A stretch of DNA of 32,200 bases from a virus (IMGVR_UViG_3300046007_002016:1-32200); one strand, 5' to 3'; counted from the first letter of the stretch, positions 7,507-14,628 are shown. Notes: generated by a model from the sequence alone, not told the origin. Program-made: numbers and translations.

Positions 7507-8328
7507 ATGAGCACCATCGTATTGCGCAGCGTCAAGGGTTCGCCCTTGACCAATAATGAAGTCGACACTAACTTCAGCAATCTGAACGCAGATAAGCTGG
7601 AAGTCGACACGACTGCGACGCTCACGAACAAAACCATCAACCTCACCAGCAATACACTGGTTGCTACGTCAGCACAGCTTGCCGCCGCCGTGACGGATGA
7701 AACTGGTTCGGGGGCTTTGGTTTTTGCCAACAGCCCAACATTTGTTACTCCTGCACTTGGCACACCGGCTTCTGGTGTTGTGACTAACCTGACGGGTACT
7801 GCGTCGATCAACATCAACGGCACTGTAGGTGCAACCACAGCCAGTACGGGAGCGTTTACAACCCTAACCGCTTCACAAGACTCTGCTTTCACATCGACTG
7901 GTGCAGTTCAGCTGTCTTCGGGAACTACGTCAGAGCGTCCTACGGGTGCTGCTGGCAAACTGCGATTTAACAGCACCACAGGTGAGTTTGAAGGGCACAA
8001 CGGGTCGACATGGGCTTCGGTGGGCGGCTCGGCTATCAGCAATGACACCAGCACGGCTACGAATCTTTACCCACTATTCGCTGCGGCAACGACCGGCACG
8101 GCTTCAAGCGTTTACACCAGCAACGCGCAGTACTTGTTTAAGCCCAGCACGGGTGAGTTGAGTGTGAAGGCTCCACGGGCCAGCAACGGCATCGTAGTTA
8201 ACAGCGCAACGATCAGCTCAAACTATACTATAGTGGCAGGCGACAATGCTATGAGTTCTGGACCTGTGTCTGTAAGTTCTGGTATAACGGTAACAATCTC
8301 CAGCGGCTCACGCTGGGTGGTCCTTTAA
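7507..8328 (+). CDS. Tail fibre protein with shared C-terminal module
   Basis: 273 residues. The N-terminus (MSTIVLRSVKGSPLTNNEVD, then TNFSNLNADK) is a common attachment segment of phage fibres. A Thr/Ala/Ser-rich stalk follows with TLTNKTINLTSNT and PTFVTPALGTPASGVVTNLTG, the latter typical of phage fibre shafts. Then comes KLRFNSTTGEFEGHNGSTWA and a final beta module ending SSGSRWVVL. This last part is shared with the protein at 16619-17278. Ribosome binding site AGGAAGG, ATG 7507. Probably trimeric and involved in host binding, inferred from composition. Confidence 0.78.
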   Translation: MSTIVLRSVKGSPLTNNEVDTNFSNLNADKLEVDTTATLTNKTINLTSNTLVATSAQLAAAVTDETGSGALVFANSPTFVTPALGTPASGVVTNLTGTASININGTVGATTASTGAFTTLTASQDSAFTSTGAVQLSSGTTSERPTGAAGKLRFNSTTGEFEGHNGSTWASVGGSAISNDTSTATNLYPLFAAATTGTASSVYTSNAQYLFKPSTGELSVKAPRASNGIVVNSATISSNYTIVAGDNAMSSGPVSVSSGITVTISSGSRWVVL

Positions 8329-8338
8329 GGGGTAAGAC

Positions 8339-9334
8339 ATGGCAATTGTTTTAGACGGAACAACGGGCATCACCAACGATGGTGGCTACACAGGTGACGG
8401 TGTGGTCTTTGCTGACACGACTCCTGCAAACACGCTGGTGACGACCACTGGCGGCAACGTGGGTATTGGGACGAGTTCGGCAACAAGGAAACTTGAAGTT
8501 GGGTCTCTTGGCGCGTTTCGGATGCAGACCGGCTCCGTAACGATGGATTGCACGCCGACCGCCGGAGCAACGGATACCTTTGTGTGGAACACTTCGGCCA
8601 ATAGCGGCTATATCTGGTCAATGGCTGGCACAGAACGCGCCCGTATCGCATCCGACGGCAACTTGCTGGTGGGGACTACGACCTCGATTGAAAAACTCAC
8701 GGTAAACGGTTATGCCTCTTTTCAAGGCCAATTCGCAGTTTCCGGGGCTGCTTCAACAATTAATACAAACTGCAATGGTAGTGCGTACTACGGCATTATG
8801 GTTAAGAACCTATCCGGTTCCAACTCACAGGCGATGACGTTTGTTAATTCATCAAACGGGTTTGTTGGCACCATCGTTCTTAGTTCCAGTACCACCACCT
8901 ACAACACTTCTTCTGATTACCGCCTGAAAGAAAACATTCAGCCGATGGTGGGGGCGCTGGCCCAAGTTCAACAATTGAAGCCTTGCACCTACAAGTGGAA
9001 AATAGACGGCTCTGATGGTCAGGGTTTTATTGCTCATGAACTGGCTGAAGTTTGCCCTCAAGCTGTGACTGGCGAGAAAGACGCAGTCAACGAAGACGGC
9101 TCCATCAAACCTCAAGGCATCGACACCAGCTTCTTGGTCGCCACACTGACCGCAGCCATCCAAGAGCAGCAAGCCATCATCACCGATCAGGACGTCAAAA
9201 TGGGGCAGCTTGTGGACCAGCTCACCAACGCTGAATCAACCATGAACCTGCTCACCGAGATGTTCACTGAATCACAGCAGACCATCACCGCTTTGACCGC
9301 CCGAGTTGAAGCACTGGAAGGAACACAACCATGA
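8339..9334 (+). CDS. Tail fibre with C-terminal S74 intramolecular chaperone
   Basis: 331 residues. The N-terminal part (1-185) is a Gly/Thr-rich fibre with NVGIGTSSATRKLEVG repeats typical of such shafts. At 191-200, SSDYRLKENI is the signature of the peptidase S74 (endosialidase-type) chaperone domain, with Ser192 and Lys197 as the expected self-cleavage pair. The rest of the domain has GFIAHELAEVCPQAV and GIDTSFLVATLTAAIQEQQ, then a helical coiled coil to the end. In the family this domain assembles the trimer and then cuts itself off before the Ser. Mature fibre would therefore be about 191 residues. It overlaps the next gene by four bases (ATGA). Confidence 0.9.
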   Translation: MAIVLDGTTGITNDGGYTGDGVVFADTTPANTLVTTTGGNVGIGTSSATRKLEVGSLGAFRMQTGSVTMDCTPTAGATDTFVWNTSANSGYIWSMAGTERARIASDGNLLVGTTTSIEKLTVNGYASFQGQFAVSGAASTINTNCNGSAYYGIMVKNLSGSNSQAMTFVNSSNGFVGTIVLSSSTTTYNTSSDYRLKENIQPMVGALAQVQQLKPCTYKWKIDGSDGQGFIAHELAEVCPQAVTGEKDAVNEDGSIKPQGIDTSFLVATLTAAIQEQQAIITDQDVKMGQLVDQLTNAESTMNLLTEMFTESQQTITALTARVEALEGTQP

Positions 9335-9891
9335 GCAAAGTAGCCCTCTCCGGCAACGCCAGCGGCACAGGCACGTTCACGATTGCCAGCCCCAACAGCA
9401 ACACCGACCGAACACTGACTCTGCCAGACAACACTGGTACGATCCTGACCACTGCAACACCGGGTGTGCCTGTGAACGGCCCTGCGTTTGCCTCTGTAGG
9501 CTCAACGGCGATCAGTGTTTCCACAGGTACATATACTACGTTTTCAAATTTCGGAGGCTCTTCTTTTGACACCGCTTCCGCATTTAATACAACAACAGGG
9601 CGATTTACACCACTAGTTGCGGGCTACTACCAGATTAACGCAGCTGTTAATTTTCAATTTAACGGCATAACTTCCGTAGTGATAAATGCGTTGATTTATA
9701 AGAACGGCAATCAAATAGCAATCGGTGCAACGTCTGCGTCAGTAGGGTATCCGGTTGTAACGGTGTCTCAGATCGTTTATCTGAACGGCTCAACCGACTA
9801 CGTTCAGGTATACACGTACCATTTGGCGTCAGGAACTGTAACAAACGTGTCAGCAACAATTTCTGGTTTCCTCGCACGGAGCGCAACATGA
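9331..9891 (+). CDS. Tail fibre tip with C1q-like domain
   Basis: 186 residues. The N-terminus (KVALSGNASGTGTFTIASPN then DRTLTLPDNTGTI) is a fibre-attachment type used by many phages. From about residue 55 a C1q-like jelly roll is recognisable by FNTTTGRFTPLVAGYYQINA, then ALIYKNGNQIAIG, VYLNGSTDYVQVYTYH and SGFLARSAT at the end. C1q-like domains form trimers and bind surface ligands. The start overlaps the stop of the S74 fibre, and its own stop overlaps the following small gene. The stretch 9500-9850 is noticeably AT-richer than its surroundings, consistent with a recently acquired tip. Confidence 0.78.
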   Translation: MSKVALSGNASGTGTFTIASPNSNTDRTLTLPDNTGTILTTATPGVPVNGPAFASVGSTAISVSTGTYTTFSNFGGSSFDTASAFNTTTGRFTPLVAGYYQINAAVNFQFNGITSVVINALIYKNGNQIAIGATSASVGYPVVTVSQIVYLNGSTDYVQVYTYHLASGTVTNVSATISGFLARSAT

Positions 9892-10049
9892 CCTTGTACG
9901 AAAAAATCAAAGCCCTGTACCCTGAACTCACAGACCGTGACTTCATGACTGTCATCCGCTTGCAGAACGACTCTGACGGCAAAGGCGACTACATTGCTGC
10001 GTGGGATCACCCCACACTGGCACGACCAACTGAGGAGCAGCTTGCATGA
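9888..10049 (+). CDS. XkdW-like mini-protein
   Basis: 53 residues, linked by ATGA overlaps to both neighbours. It reads MTLYEKIKALYPELTDRDFM, then RLQNDSDGKGDYIAAW and a final PTEEQLA. The layout (short helix, then a Gly/Asp turn followed by a two-stranded 'YIAAW' segment, ending in a 'PTxEQL' tail) resembles XkdW-family mini-proteins found beside phage fibre genes. Their role is unclear; an assembly helper for fibres is a reasonable guess. GGAG lies at about 9879. The overlaps at both ends make coding near certain despite the size. Confidence 0.75.
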   Translation: MTLYEKIKALYPELTDRDFMTVIRLQNDSDGKGDYIAAWDHPTLARPTEEQLA

Positions 10050-11164
10050 GCAACTTAAAAGTCAACACAATCAATGACGCATCAGGCGGCAGCAATGCTG
10101 TCCTGTACGGCGTGGCAGCACCTGCGAACTCAATGGGGTTCCGCAACCGCATCATCAACGGTGACATGCGGATCGACCAGAGGAATGCTGGGGCGAGCGT
10201 GAATTTGGCTTCGTCTCAGTACACGCTAGACAGGTTCTTTTCATACAGTTCACAGGCGTCAAAATACACCGTTCAGCAAAATGCTGGGGCCGTTACGCCT
10301 CCGGTTGGGTTTGCCAATTACCTTGGCTGCACCTCAAGTTCAGCTTATTCAATTACACCTAGCGATCAATTCCTGCTCATCCAAAAAATCGAAGGCTTAA
10401 ACTTTGGTGATTTAGCTTGGGGGACGGCTTCAGCGCAAACAGTTACTTTGTCCTTCTTGGTGCGAAGCTCACTGACGGGCACGTTTGGTGGTTCAATTCA
10501 GAATAGCGCAGCAAACCGCTGCTACCCGTTCTCGTATGTTATTTCTGCTGCCAATACATGGGAGCAGAAAACTGTAACGATTGCTGGGGACACAACTGGA
10601 ACTTGGCTTACCACCAACGGCGTTGGCGCGAATGTAAATTTCAGTTTGGGTACGGGTTCAACGTATAGCGCAACGGCTGGTTCTTGGACAGGTTCATCGT
10701 TCATTACTTCAGTCACAGGCGCAACCTCTGTAGTCGGCACAAACGGAGCCACCTTCTACATCACAGGCGTACAGCTTGAAGCTGGCAGCGTTGCTTCCCC
10801 GTTTGAGCGCAGGGACTACGGGCGTGAGTTGATGATGTGCCAGCGGTATTACCAGAAGACATACAACATTGACGCTGTACCCGGTACAGCTAATTCTTCT
10901 GGCGCTCTGCAGCGTAACCTTGATGGGAATTGCAACTACGGCACTGTGCAATGGGTTTTTAACACCAGTATGCGGTCAACCCCAACAGTCAACGTCTACA
11001 ACCCTGTAACCGGGGCAACAGGCTCTCTTCGTGCAGATGGCGCAAATGCCGCCGCCGTTGCAGCTTTTGCCGGTTCAAATGGGGTGTCTATTTACGCCAA
11101 CAACGTGGCCTTGGGTGTAAATGTATCTATTTATGCCCACGGTGTTGCTGCAATAGAACTGTAA
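10046..11164 (+). CDS. Tail fibre with carbohydrate-binding-like jelly roll
   Basis: 372 residues. After a short attachment segment (MSNLKVNTINDASGG) it has GFRNRIINGDMRIDQRNAG, a strongly conserved opening seen in many phage fibres. A jelly-roll-like domain follows, with TVTLSFLVRSSLTGTFGG and TFYITGVQLEAGSVASPFERR, then the YGRELMMCQRYYQKTYN helix and a C-terminal beta domain (about 285-372). By analogy with carbohydrate-binding modules the first domain may bind host glycans. It starts four bases before the previous stop (ATGA), with GAGGAG upstream. It is the largest of the adhesin genes and probably the main host-range determinant, which is inference. Confidence 0.78.
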   Translation: MSNLKVNTINDASGGSNAVLYGVAAPANSMGFRNRIINGDMRIDQRNAGASVNLASSQYTLDRFFSYSSQASKYTVQQNAGAVTPPVGFANYLGCTSSSAYSITPSDQFLLIQKIEGLNFGDLAWGTASAQTVTLSFLVRSSLTGTFGGSIQNSAANRCYPFSYVISAANTWEQKTVTIAGDTTGTWLTTNGVGANVNFSLGTGSTYSATAGSWTGSSFITSVTGATSVVGTNGATFYITGVQLEAGSVASPFERRDYGRELMMCQRYYQKTYNIDAVPGTANSSGALQRNLDGNCNYGTVQWVFNTSMRSTPTVNVYNPVTGATGSLRADGANAAAVAAFAGSNGVSIYANNVALGVNVSIYAHGVAAIEL

Positions 11165-11173
11165 GGATAAAGC

Positions 11174-11362
11174 ATGTACCAACAAGTTTTACAGCCAAAC
11201 GGCCAGTCAGCCACCTGCATAAAACGCATTGCTGACAACGCCTTCATCCCCTTTGACCCCGCCAACACATGCTACCAAGCATATTTAAAATGGGTCAGTG
11301 AAGGGAACTCTCCGTTGCCAGCAGACGAGCCGATCACTCAGAATGAGCAACCACCAGCTTAA
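11174..11362 (+). CDS. Small fibre-companion protein, C-terminus duplicated downstream
   Basis: 62 residues. MYQQVLQPNGQSATCIKRI, then DNAFIPFDPANTCYQAYLKW and SEGNSPLPAD form a small protein type that I recall following fibre genes in several phages, possibly an assembly helper. Ribosome binding site AAGGA just before ATG 11174. Its 3' end overlaps the homing endonuclease gene by 20 bases. The segment YLKWVSEGNSPLPAD (11282-11326) reappears as YLKWLAEGNTPLPAD at the end of that endonuclease, 12 of 15 residues identical. This suggests the insertion happened in or beside this gene. Confidence 0.72.
   Translation: MYQQVLQPNGQSATCIKRIADNAFIPFDPANTCYQAYLKWVSEGNSPLPADEPITQNEQPPA
11282..11326 (+). 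repeat. First copy of duplicated gene end
   Basis: A 45-base segment encoding YLKWVSEGNSPLPAD. Its partner is at 11964-12008, and I count 29 of 45 bases identical. The changes are mostly at third codon positions, so the duplication is old or came from a diverged relative. Confidence 0.75.
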
Positions 11363-12023
11363 TCGCTACAAAAAGTTTATTGATGCGTTGAGAAATCAGC
11401 GCATTGATGGCTATTTTGAAAAACACCACATCTTGCCAAGAAGCATGGGTGGTAGCGATGATGCGTCCAATATTATCTGTCTGACATTGCGACAACACTA
11501 CATTGCTCATTGGATGCTTTGGAAAGTGTACGGCGGCAAAATGGCGGTTGCTTTTGACTACATGAACGGCATCAAGAAGTATGGCTACCGCCTGACAGGT
11601 AGGACGATAAAGCTGCTTAGTGAAGATGTGTCAAAGCGTAGAAGTGAACGCACTGTTTCCGCTGAAACACGCGAAAAGCAACGCCAAGCAAAACTCGGTC
11701 GCAAACTAACACCCGAGCATATTGAGAAGGTTCGTCTTACGGTGCTTGGTCGTAAAATGGGTCCAGAGTTTGCCGCTAAAGTTTCTGAAGCAAAGCGGGG
11801 TCGCAGCAATGGTCGCCTTGGATGCTCAATGTCTGAGCAAACTAAGCAGCGTATTGGTGATGCCCAACGAGGTGAACTTAACCACATGACGGGCCGTAAA
11901 CACAGCTCAGAAACCAGAGAGAAAATGAGAATGGCACACATGAAACGAAACAAACCCGCCGAGTACCTGAAATGGCTGGCCGAGGGCAACACGCCACTGC
12001 CTGCGGACGCACAACCTGAGTAA
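11343..12023 (+). CDS. HNH homing endonuclease with NUMOD3 repeats and a captured C-terminus
   Basis: About 226 residues from ATG 11343; a GTG at 11298 is possible, and neither has a clear ribosome binding site. The HNH motif is plain near the N-terminus: KHHILPRSMGGSDDASNI then ICLTLRQHYIAHWML, giving the paired His, the Asn and the distal His. The middle and C-terminal part carries repeated NUMOD3-type DNA-binding motifs: SAETREKQRQAKLGRKLT, EHIEKVRLTVLGRKM and SSETREKMRMAHMK. Such proteins cut a target lacking the gene and spread by repair. The last 22 residues are not nuclease but a copy of the end of the upstream small protein. It is inserted between the adhesin and envelope blocks. Confidence 0.88.
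   Translation: MSNHQLNRYKKFIDALRNQRIDGYFEKHHILPRSMGGSDDASNIICLTLRQHYIAHWMLWKVYGGKMAVAFDYMNGIKKYGYRLTGRTIKLLSEDVSKRRSERTVSAETREKQRQAKLGRKLTPEHIEKVRLTVLGRKMGPEFAAKVSEAKRGRSNGRLGCSMSEQTKQRIGDAQRGELNHMTGRKHSSETREKMRMAHMKRNKPAEYLKWLAEGNTPLPADAQPE
11964..12008 (+). repeat. Second copy of duplicated gene end, inside the endonuclease gene
   Basis: It encodes YLKWLAEGNTPLPAD in frame with the endonuclease and is paired with 11282-11326. This is probably the displaced original 3' end of the small fibre-companion gene. Confidence 0.75.
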
Positions 12024-12026
12024 AAT
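12021..12026 (+). promoter_or_regulatory. Candidate -10 element before a leaderless start
   Basis: TAAAAT overlaps the endonuclease stop codon and ends 7 bases before ATG 12033. I find no convincing -35 at the right distance. The ATG has no Shine-Dalgarno sequence. Confidence 0.35.
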
Positions 12027-12032
12027 ACGGTC

Positions 12033-12269
12033 ATGGACAACCAACAAATTTTTAACTTCGTAGTGGCCATCGCCGCCTTTTTGGCGGTGTTTGTGTTCAA
12101 TCAAACCACACGAAAAATTCAAAAATTGGAAGATGATGCTTCAGCTATGCGAGAACGCCTCTTGCAAGACTACGTCCAAAAGGACGACTACAAAGCTGAC
12201 ATCGCTGAGATCAAGTCAATCCTGCGCCAAATCTTTGACAAACTGGACGGCAAAGCAGACAAGCCGTAA
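12033..12269 (+). CDS. Small inner-membrane protein with coiled coil
   Basis: 78 residues. One N-terminal membrane segment (about 7-22, FNFVVAIAAFLAVFVF) is followed by a charged helix (about 25-75) with heptad character. This N-in/C-out or N-out/C-in single-span layout with a long helix resembles small phage holin-like or accessory lysis proteins. It lies just downstream of the homing endonuclease and begins the envelope block. No ribosome binding site is visible, and a -10-like element precedes the ATG. I do not recognise the family with confidence. A holin or anti-holin is possible. Confidence 0.72.
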   Translation: MDNQQIFNFVVAIAAFLAVFVFNQTTRKIQKLEDDASAMRERLLQDYVQKDDYKADIAEIKSILRQIFDKLDGKADKP

Positions 12270-12275
12270 AACACC

Positions 12276-12728
12276 GTGATCGCAGAACTCGCCGCCGCCA
12301 ACGCAGCCTTCGCAGTAATCAAGGCTACCATAGCGAACGGCGGCGAGTTAGTCAATGTCGGGAAGAAAGTTGTCGAGTACTTCGACAGCAAGGCGAAGAT
12401 TCAGGAGAGAGCCACCAAGAAAGCTGGTGGTAGGCCGCTCGAAGGGCGATCCGACATCGAAGAGTTTATGGCGCTTGAGCAACTCAAGCAGCAGGAAGAA
12501 CACCTGCGTGAGTCCATGGTTTACGCTGGTCGCCCGGGTATGTGGGAAGACTGGGTGAAGTTTCAGGCCGAAGCCGCCCGCGCTCGCCGTGCTGAGAAAG
12601 AAGCTGCCAAGCGTGCGGCGGATATACGCAAGAAAGAACTCGAAGAATTAACCCAGTGGATGGCTATAGCTGTTGCTGTGATCGTGCTTGTAGTCTTGAT
12701 TGTTGTCGGCATAGCCATAATGAGGTGA
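12276..12728 (+). CDS. C-terminally anchored membrane protein (GTG start)
   Basis: 150 residues. The start is GTG 12276, six bases after the previous stop; the sequence from there (MIAELAAANAAFAVIKATIA) matches the beginning of relatives I recall from other phages, and no better start is in frame. The N-terminal region is helical and followed by a long Lys/Ala/Glu-rich charged helix (about 85-128). A strongly hydrophobic C-terminal segment (about 129-148, MAIAVAVIVLVVLIVVGIAI) would anchor it in the inner membrane. This tail-anchored layout is unusual among lysis proteins. Function is unknown. Confidence 0.72.
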   Translation: MIAELAAANAAFAVIKATIANGGELVNVGKKVVEYFDSKAKIQERATKKAGGRPLEGRSDIEEFMALEQLKQQEEHLRESMVYAGRPGMWEDWVKFQAEAARARRAEKEAAKRAADIRKKELEELTQWMAIAVAVIVLVVLIVVGIAIMR

Positions 12729-12732
12729 TGGA

Positions 12733-13182
12733 ATGAAGCGGTTATTTTTTGCTCTGCTGATCCCCGCTGCGGTGTTCGCGCAGGACACCACCATTAACTA
12801 CAAGGGCCAGCCGCCGCCAACAGCCATGGCTCCCAGCTTGTCTGCAATGGGCGCTGACATATGCGCCGTCCCTGTGTCTGGTGCGATCTCGTCAACCGTC
12901 ATCGGCATATCAGGCGGAACGGTCCTCAGCGACATCAACTGCGAGCGGATCAAGCTCGCCAAGACGCTGAACGACCTCGGCCTCAAAGTCACCGCCGTGG
13001 CTGTGCTGTGCGCTGACATCCGCGTTTGGGAAGCAATGATGGAGTCCGGCAGCCCCTGCCCTACGCTGGGCATGATTGGCGACGCTGCTCAGAATGAGTG
13101 GATTCGCCGCCACCCAGAACGGTTCAAGAAGCTCTATGGCAAAGTTCCTGCTCCAACTACTATTGCTGCTGGGGACAAGTGA
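12733..13182 (+). CDS. Sec-exported small protein, unknown function
   Basis: 149 residues. A textbook signal peptide (MKRLFFALLIPAAVFAQ, likely cut after AFA) sends it to the periplasm. The mature part has four Cys (in DICAV, INCER, LCADI and PCPTLG), probably two disulfides, and a Gly-rich stretch before a helix DINCERIKLAKTLNDLGL. The basic C-terminus contains NEWIRRHPERFKKLYGKV. I have seen similar small exported proteins near phage lysis genes, but no function is known to me. The gene overlaps the following cysteine-repeat gene by 47 bases, and its stop overlaps a Lys/Ala-rich frame (TGATG). Confidence 0.75.
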   Translation: MKRLFFALLIPAAVFAQDTTINYKGQPPPTAMAPSLSAMGADICAVPVSGAISSTVIGISGGTVLSDINCERIKLAKTLNDLGLKVTAVAVLCADIRVWEAMMESGSPCPTLGMIGDAAQNEWIRRHPERFKKLYGKVPAPTTIAAGDK

Positions 13183-14236
13183 TGTCTTGGCTCAAAGCTG
13201 CTTTTGCACGGATGCGAAAAATCCTGCGACTGGAAACTGCTACGCCAACGCAACCTGCTGGGCTTGCGCACCCGGAGCCTACAACACCAGCTGGCAACAA
13301 GCCTACTGCACAAACTACGTTCCTCCAGCCCCCACTTGCACCTACTCCGCAGCCACAGAGCAGCGACCCTGCCCTATCAACCACTCTGGAACGCAGACTT
13401 GGAAACGAGAAAATAACTGCATCGGAGGAACAGCCGTTGACAGCGGGTGGTACAAAGTCTCGGAAACCTGCGCCCCGCTCCCGCCAACCTGCCAAGCCAG
13501 CCGCGAAACGCGCCAAGAAGCCTGCGGCCAAAACCAAAGTGGCAGCAAAACGTATACCCGCCAAAGCACCTGCCCAGACCCGTACGGCCAGCCGGTCTGG
13601 GGGGCGTGGCAACTGACAAGGGACGCCTGCGTATGGAACCCACCAACTTGCCAGATAAGCATGCAGACGCAGACTCAGCCGTGTCAGGCCGGGTTCACGG
13701 GCAGCATCACCCAGTCAATGACGAGTACATGCCCAAATCCATATGGCAGTCCGGTGTGGTCAAACGCTTGGGCGACTACATCAAACACCTGCGTCAAGTC
13801 GATGAGCAATCCAACCAACGTACTGTCGCCCGTCAGCCCAATATCGCCAATCATGTCTGCCCCCGCCATGGTGAGCGCACCTGTGATTGTTCAGCCGGTT
13901 CCTGTGCAGACGATGACTGTGGAGTCGACACCAGAATCGCCGCCCCCGAGCCAGTCAGCAGCCAGCACTACACCTGCCCCATCAGCGGGCGTATCTGCCT
14001 CACCATCAGGTGCCGGGAGTGGTGCGAAAGCGGTGTCGATCGTTCAAAAACTTGAGCTAGTTGGCGCGTTACCCAAACAACCGACGATAATCGAGACAAT
14101 TTCACTCTCACAGGAGTTACCAGATGGCGTCCGACGACAACAAGAGCTATTCCTTGAACTTATCCAGCCAGATGATTCTTGGCTTGATCGTGACATTCCT
14201 GCCGATTATCGGCGGAGCGGCCTATACGGGAATTAA
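13136..14236 (+). CDS. Exported cysteine-rich repeat protein (thrombospondin-type-1-like modules)
   Basis: 366 residues from ATG 13136, chosen because a signal peptide begins there (MAKFLLQLLLLLG and cleavage near VLA-Q20). Three tandem modules follow, each with four Cys at nearly fixed spacing: Cys68-79-95-112, 119-130-146-165 and 172-183-199-219. Each holds a CP.PYG.P.W or equivalent Gly/Trp core, as in thrombospondin type 1 repeats. A Pro/Ser/Val/Thr-rich low-complexity linker (about 222-320) and a short charged C-terminus follow. The regular Cys spacing is strong evidence that this is the real frame; two other frames are also open. It overlaps the next gene by 113 bases. Export to the periplasm or outer surface is inferred. 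Confidence 0.78.
   Translation: MAKFLLQLLLLLGTSDVLAQSCFCTDAKNPATGNCYANATCWACAPGAYNTSWQQAYCTNYVPPAPTCTYSAATEQRPCPINHSGTQTWKRENNCIGGTAVDSGWYKVSETCAPLPPTCQASRETRQEACGQNQSGSKTYTRQSTCPDPYGQPVWGAWQLTRDACVWNPPTCQISMQTQTQPCQAGFTGSITQSMTSTCPNPYGSPVWSNAWATTSNTCVKSMSNPTNVLSPVSPISPIMSAPAMVSAPVIVQPVPVQTMTVESTPESPPPSQSAASTTPAPSAGVSASPSGAGSGAKAVSIVQKLELVGALPKQPTIIETISLSQELPDGVRRQQELFLELIQPDDSWLDRDIPADYRRSGLYGN
13182..13616 (+). CDS. Possible overlapping gene: Lys/Ala-rich basic protein
   Basis: 144 codons in a different frame, wholly inside the cysteine-repeat gene. It begins in a TGATG overlap with the stop of the 12733 gene and has GGGGACAAG just upstream, an arrangement used for real genes elsewhere here. 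The C-terminal third resembles a histone H1-like tail (KPAAKRAKKPAAKTKVAAK). Against it: the region is stop-poor in all three frames, and over 30 codons near 13440 I count G/C-ending codons 18/30 here versus 23/30 in the Cys frame. It may be an overprinted small gene or an artefact. Confidence 0.25.
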   Translation: MSWLKAAFARMRKILRLETATPTQPAGLAHPEPTTPAGNKPTAQTTFLQPPLAPTPQPQSSDPALSTTLERRLGNEKITASEEQPLTAGGTKSRKPAPRSRQPAKPAAKRAKKPAAKTKVAAKRIPAKAPAQTRTASRSGGRGN

Positions 14237-14627
14237 CTTCTGGGCCAAGATGAACAAGACCATCGAGGCGGTTGACAAATTCAAGCCCTACGATGACACT
14301 GAGTTTCGCGAGAAGATTCAGGCGTTTGAGATCGAGATGAAGGCTGTGAAGGAACGCCAGATCGCCACGGCTGAGCAGGCTGTTCGACTGGCGGAAAAGG
14401 CCTCTGACGCCATCACACTGGCAAAAGAGACCAGTGCAGTGACCAAGGGTATTTCTGCAGAGACAGGAGCGGCAAGTCGCGAGACCAAGGCTGCTGTCGA
14501 GAGCGTGAACCGCGAAGTCATCACAAAGCTGACCGCGCTCAAGCAAGACCTCGACAGCACAACCGCCAACCTTCGCTCGGAGATGAACGCACTGAAGCGG
14601 GCCACGACCAACAAGCTGGGGAACTGA
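14124..14627 (+). CDS. Single-span membrane protein with long periplasmic or cytoplasmic coiled coil
   Basis: 167 residues. ATG 14124 has AGGAG at 14112-14116. A hydrophobic segment at about 16-36 (MILGLIVTFLPIIGGAAYTG) is followed by a roughly 120-residue Ala/Glu/Lys/Thr helix with heptad periodicity, containing AEKASDAITLAKETSAV and ending in MNALKRATTNKLGN. This shape is reminiscent of spanin-like or tape-like membrane helpers, but a true Rz candidate lies downstream. It starts inside the end of the cysteine-repeat gene. I assign no function. It belongs to a run of envelope-targeted genes before the endolysin. Confidence 0.75.
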   Translation: MASDDNKSYSLNLSSQMILGLIVTFLPIIGGAAYTGINFWAKMNKTIEAVDKFKPYDDTEFREKIQAFEIEMKAVKERQIATAEQAVRLAEKASDAITLAKETSAVTKGISAETGAASRETKAAVESVNREVITKLTALKQDLDSTTANLRSEMNALKRATTNKLGN

Positions 14628-14628
14628 C

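Noticed and set aside
13447-14055. Third open frame (202 codons) across the cysteine-repeat gene
   Set aside because: No plausible ribosome binding site or overlap-coupled start, and no domain or signal; the region is simply poor in stop trinucleotides.
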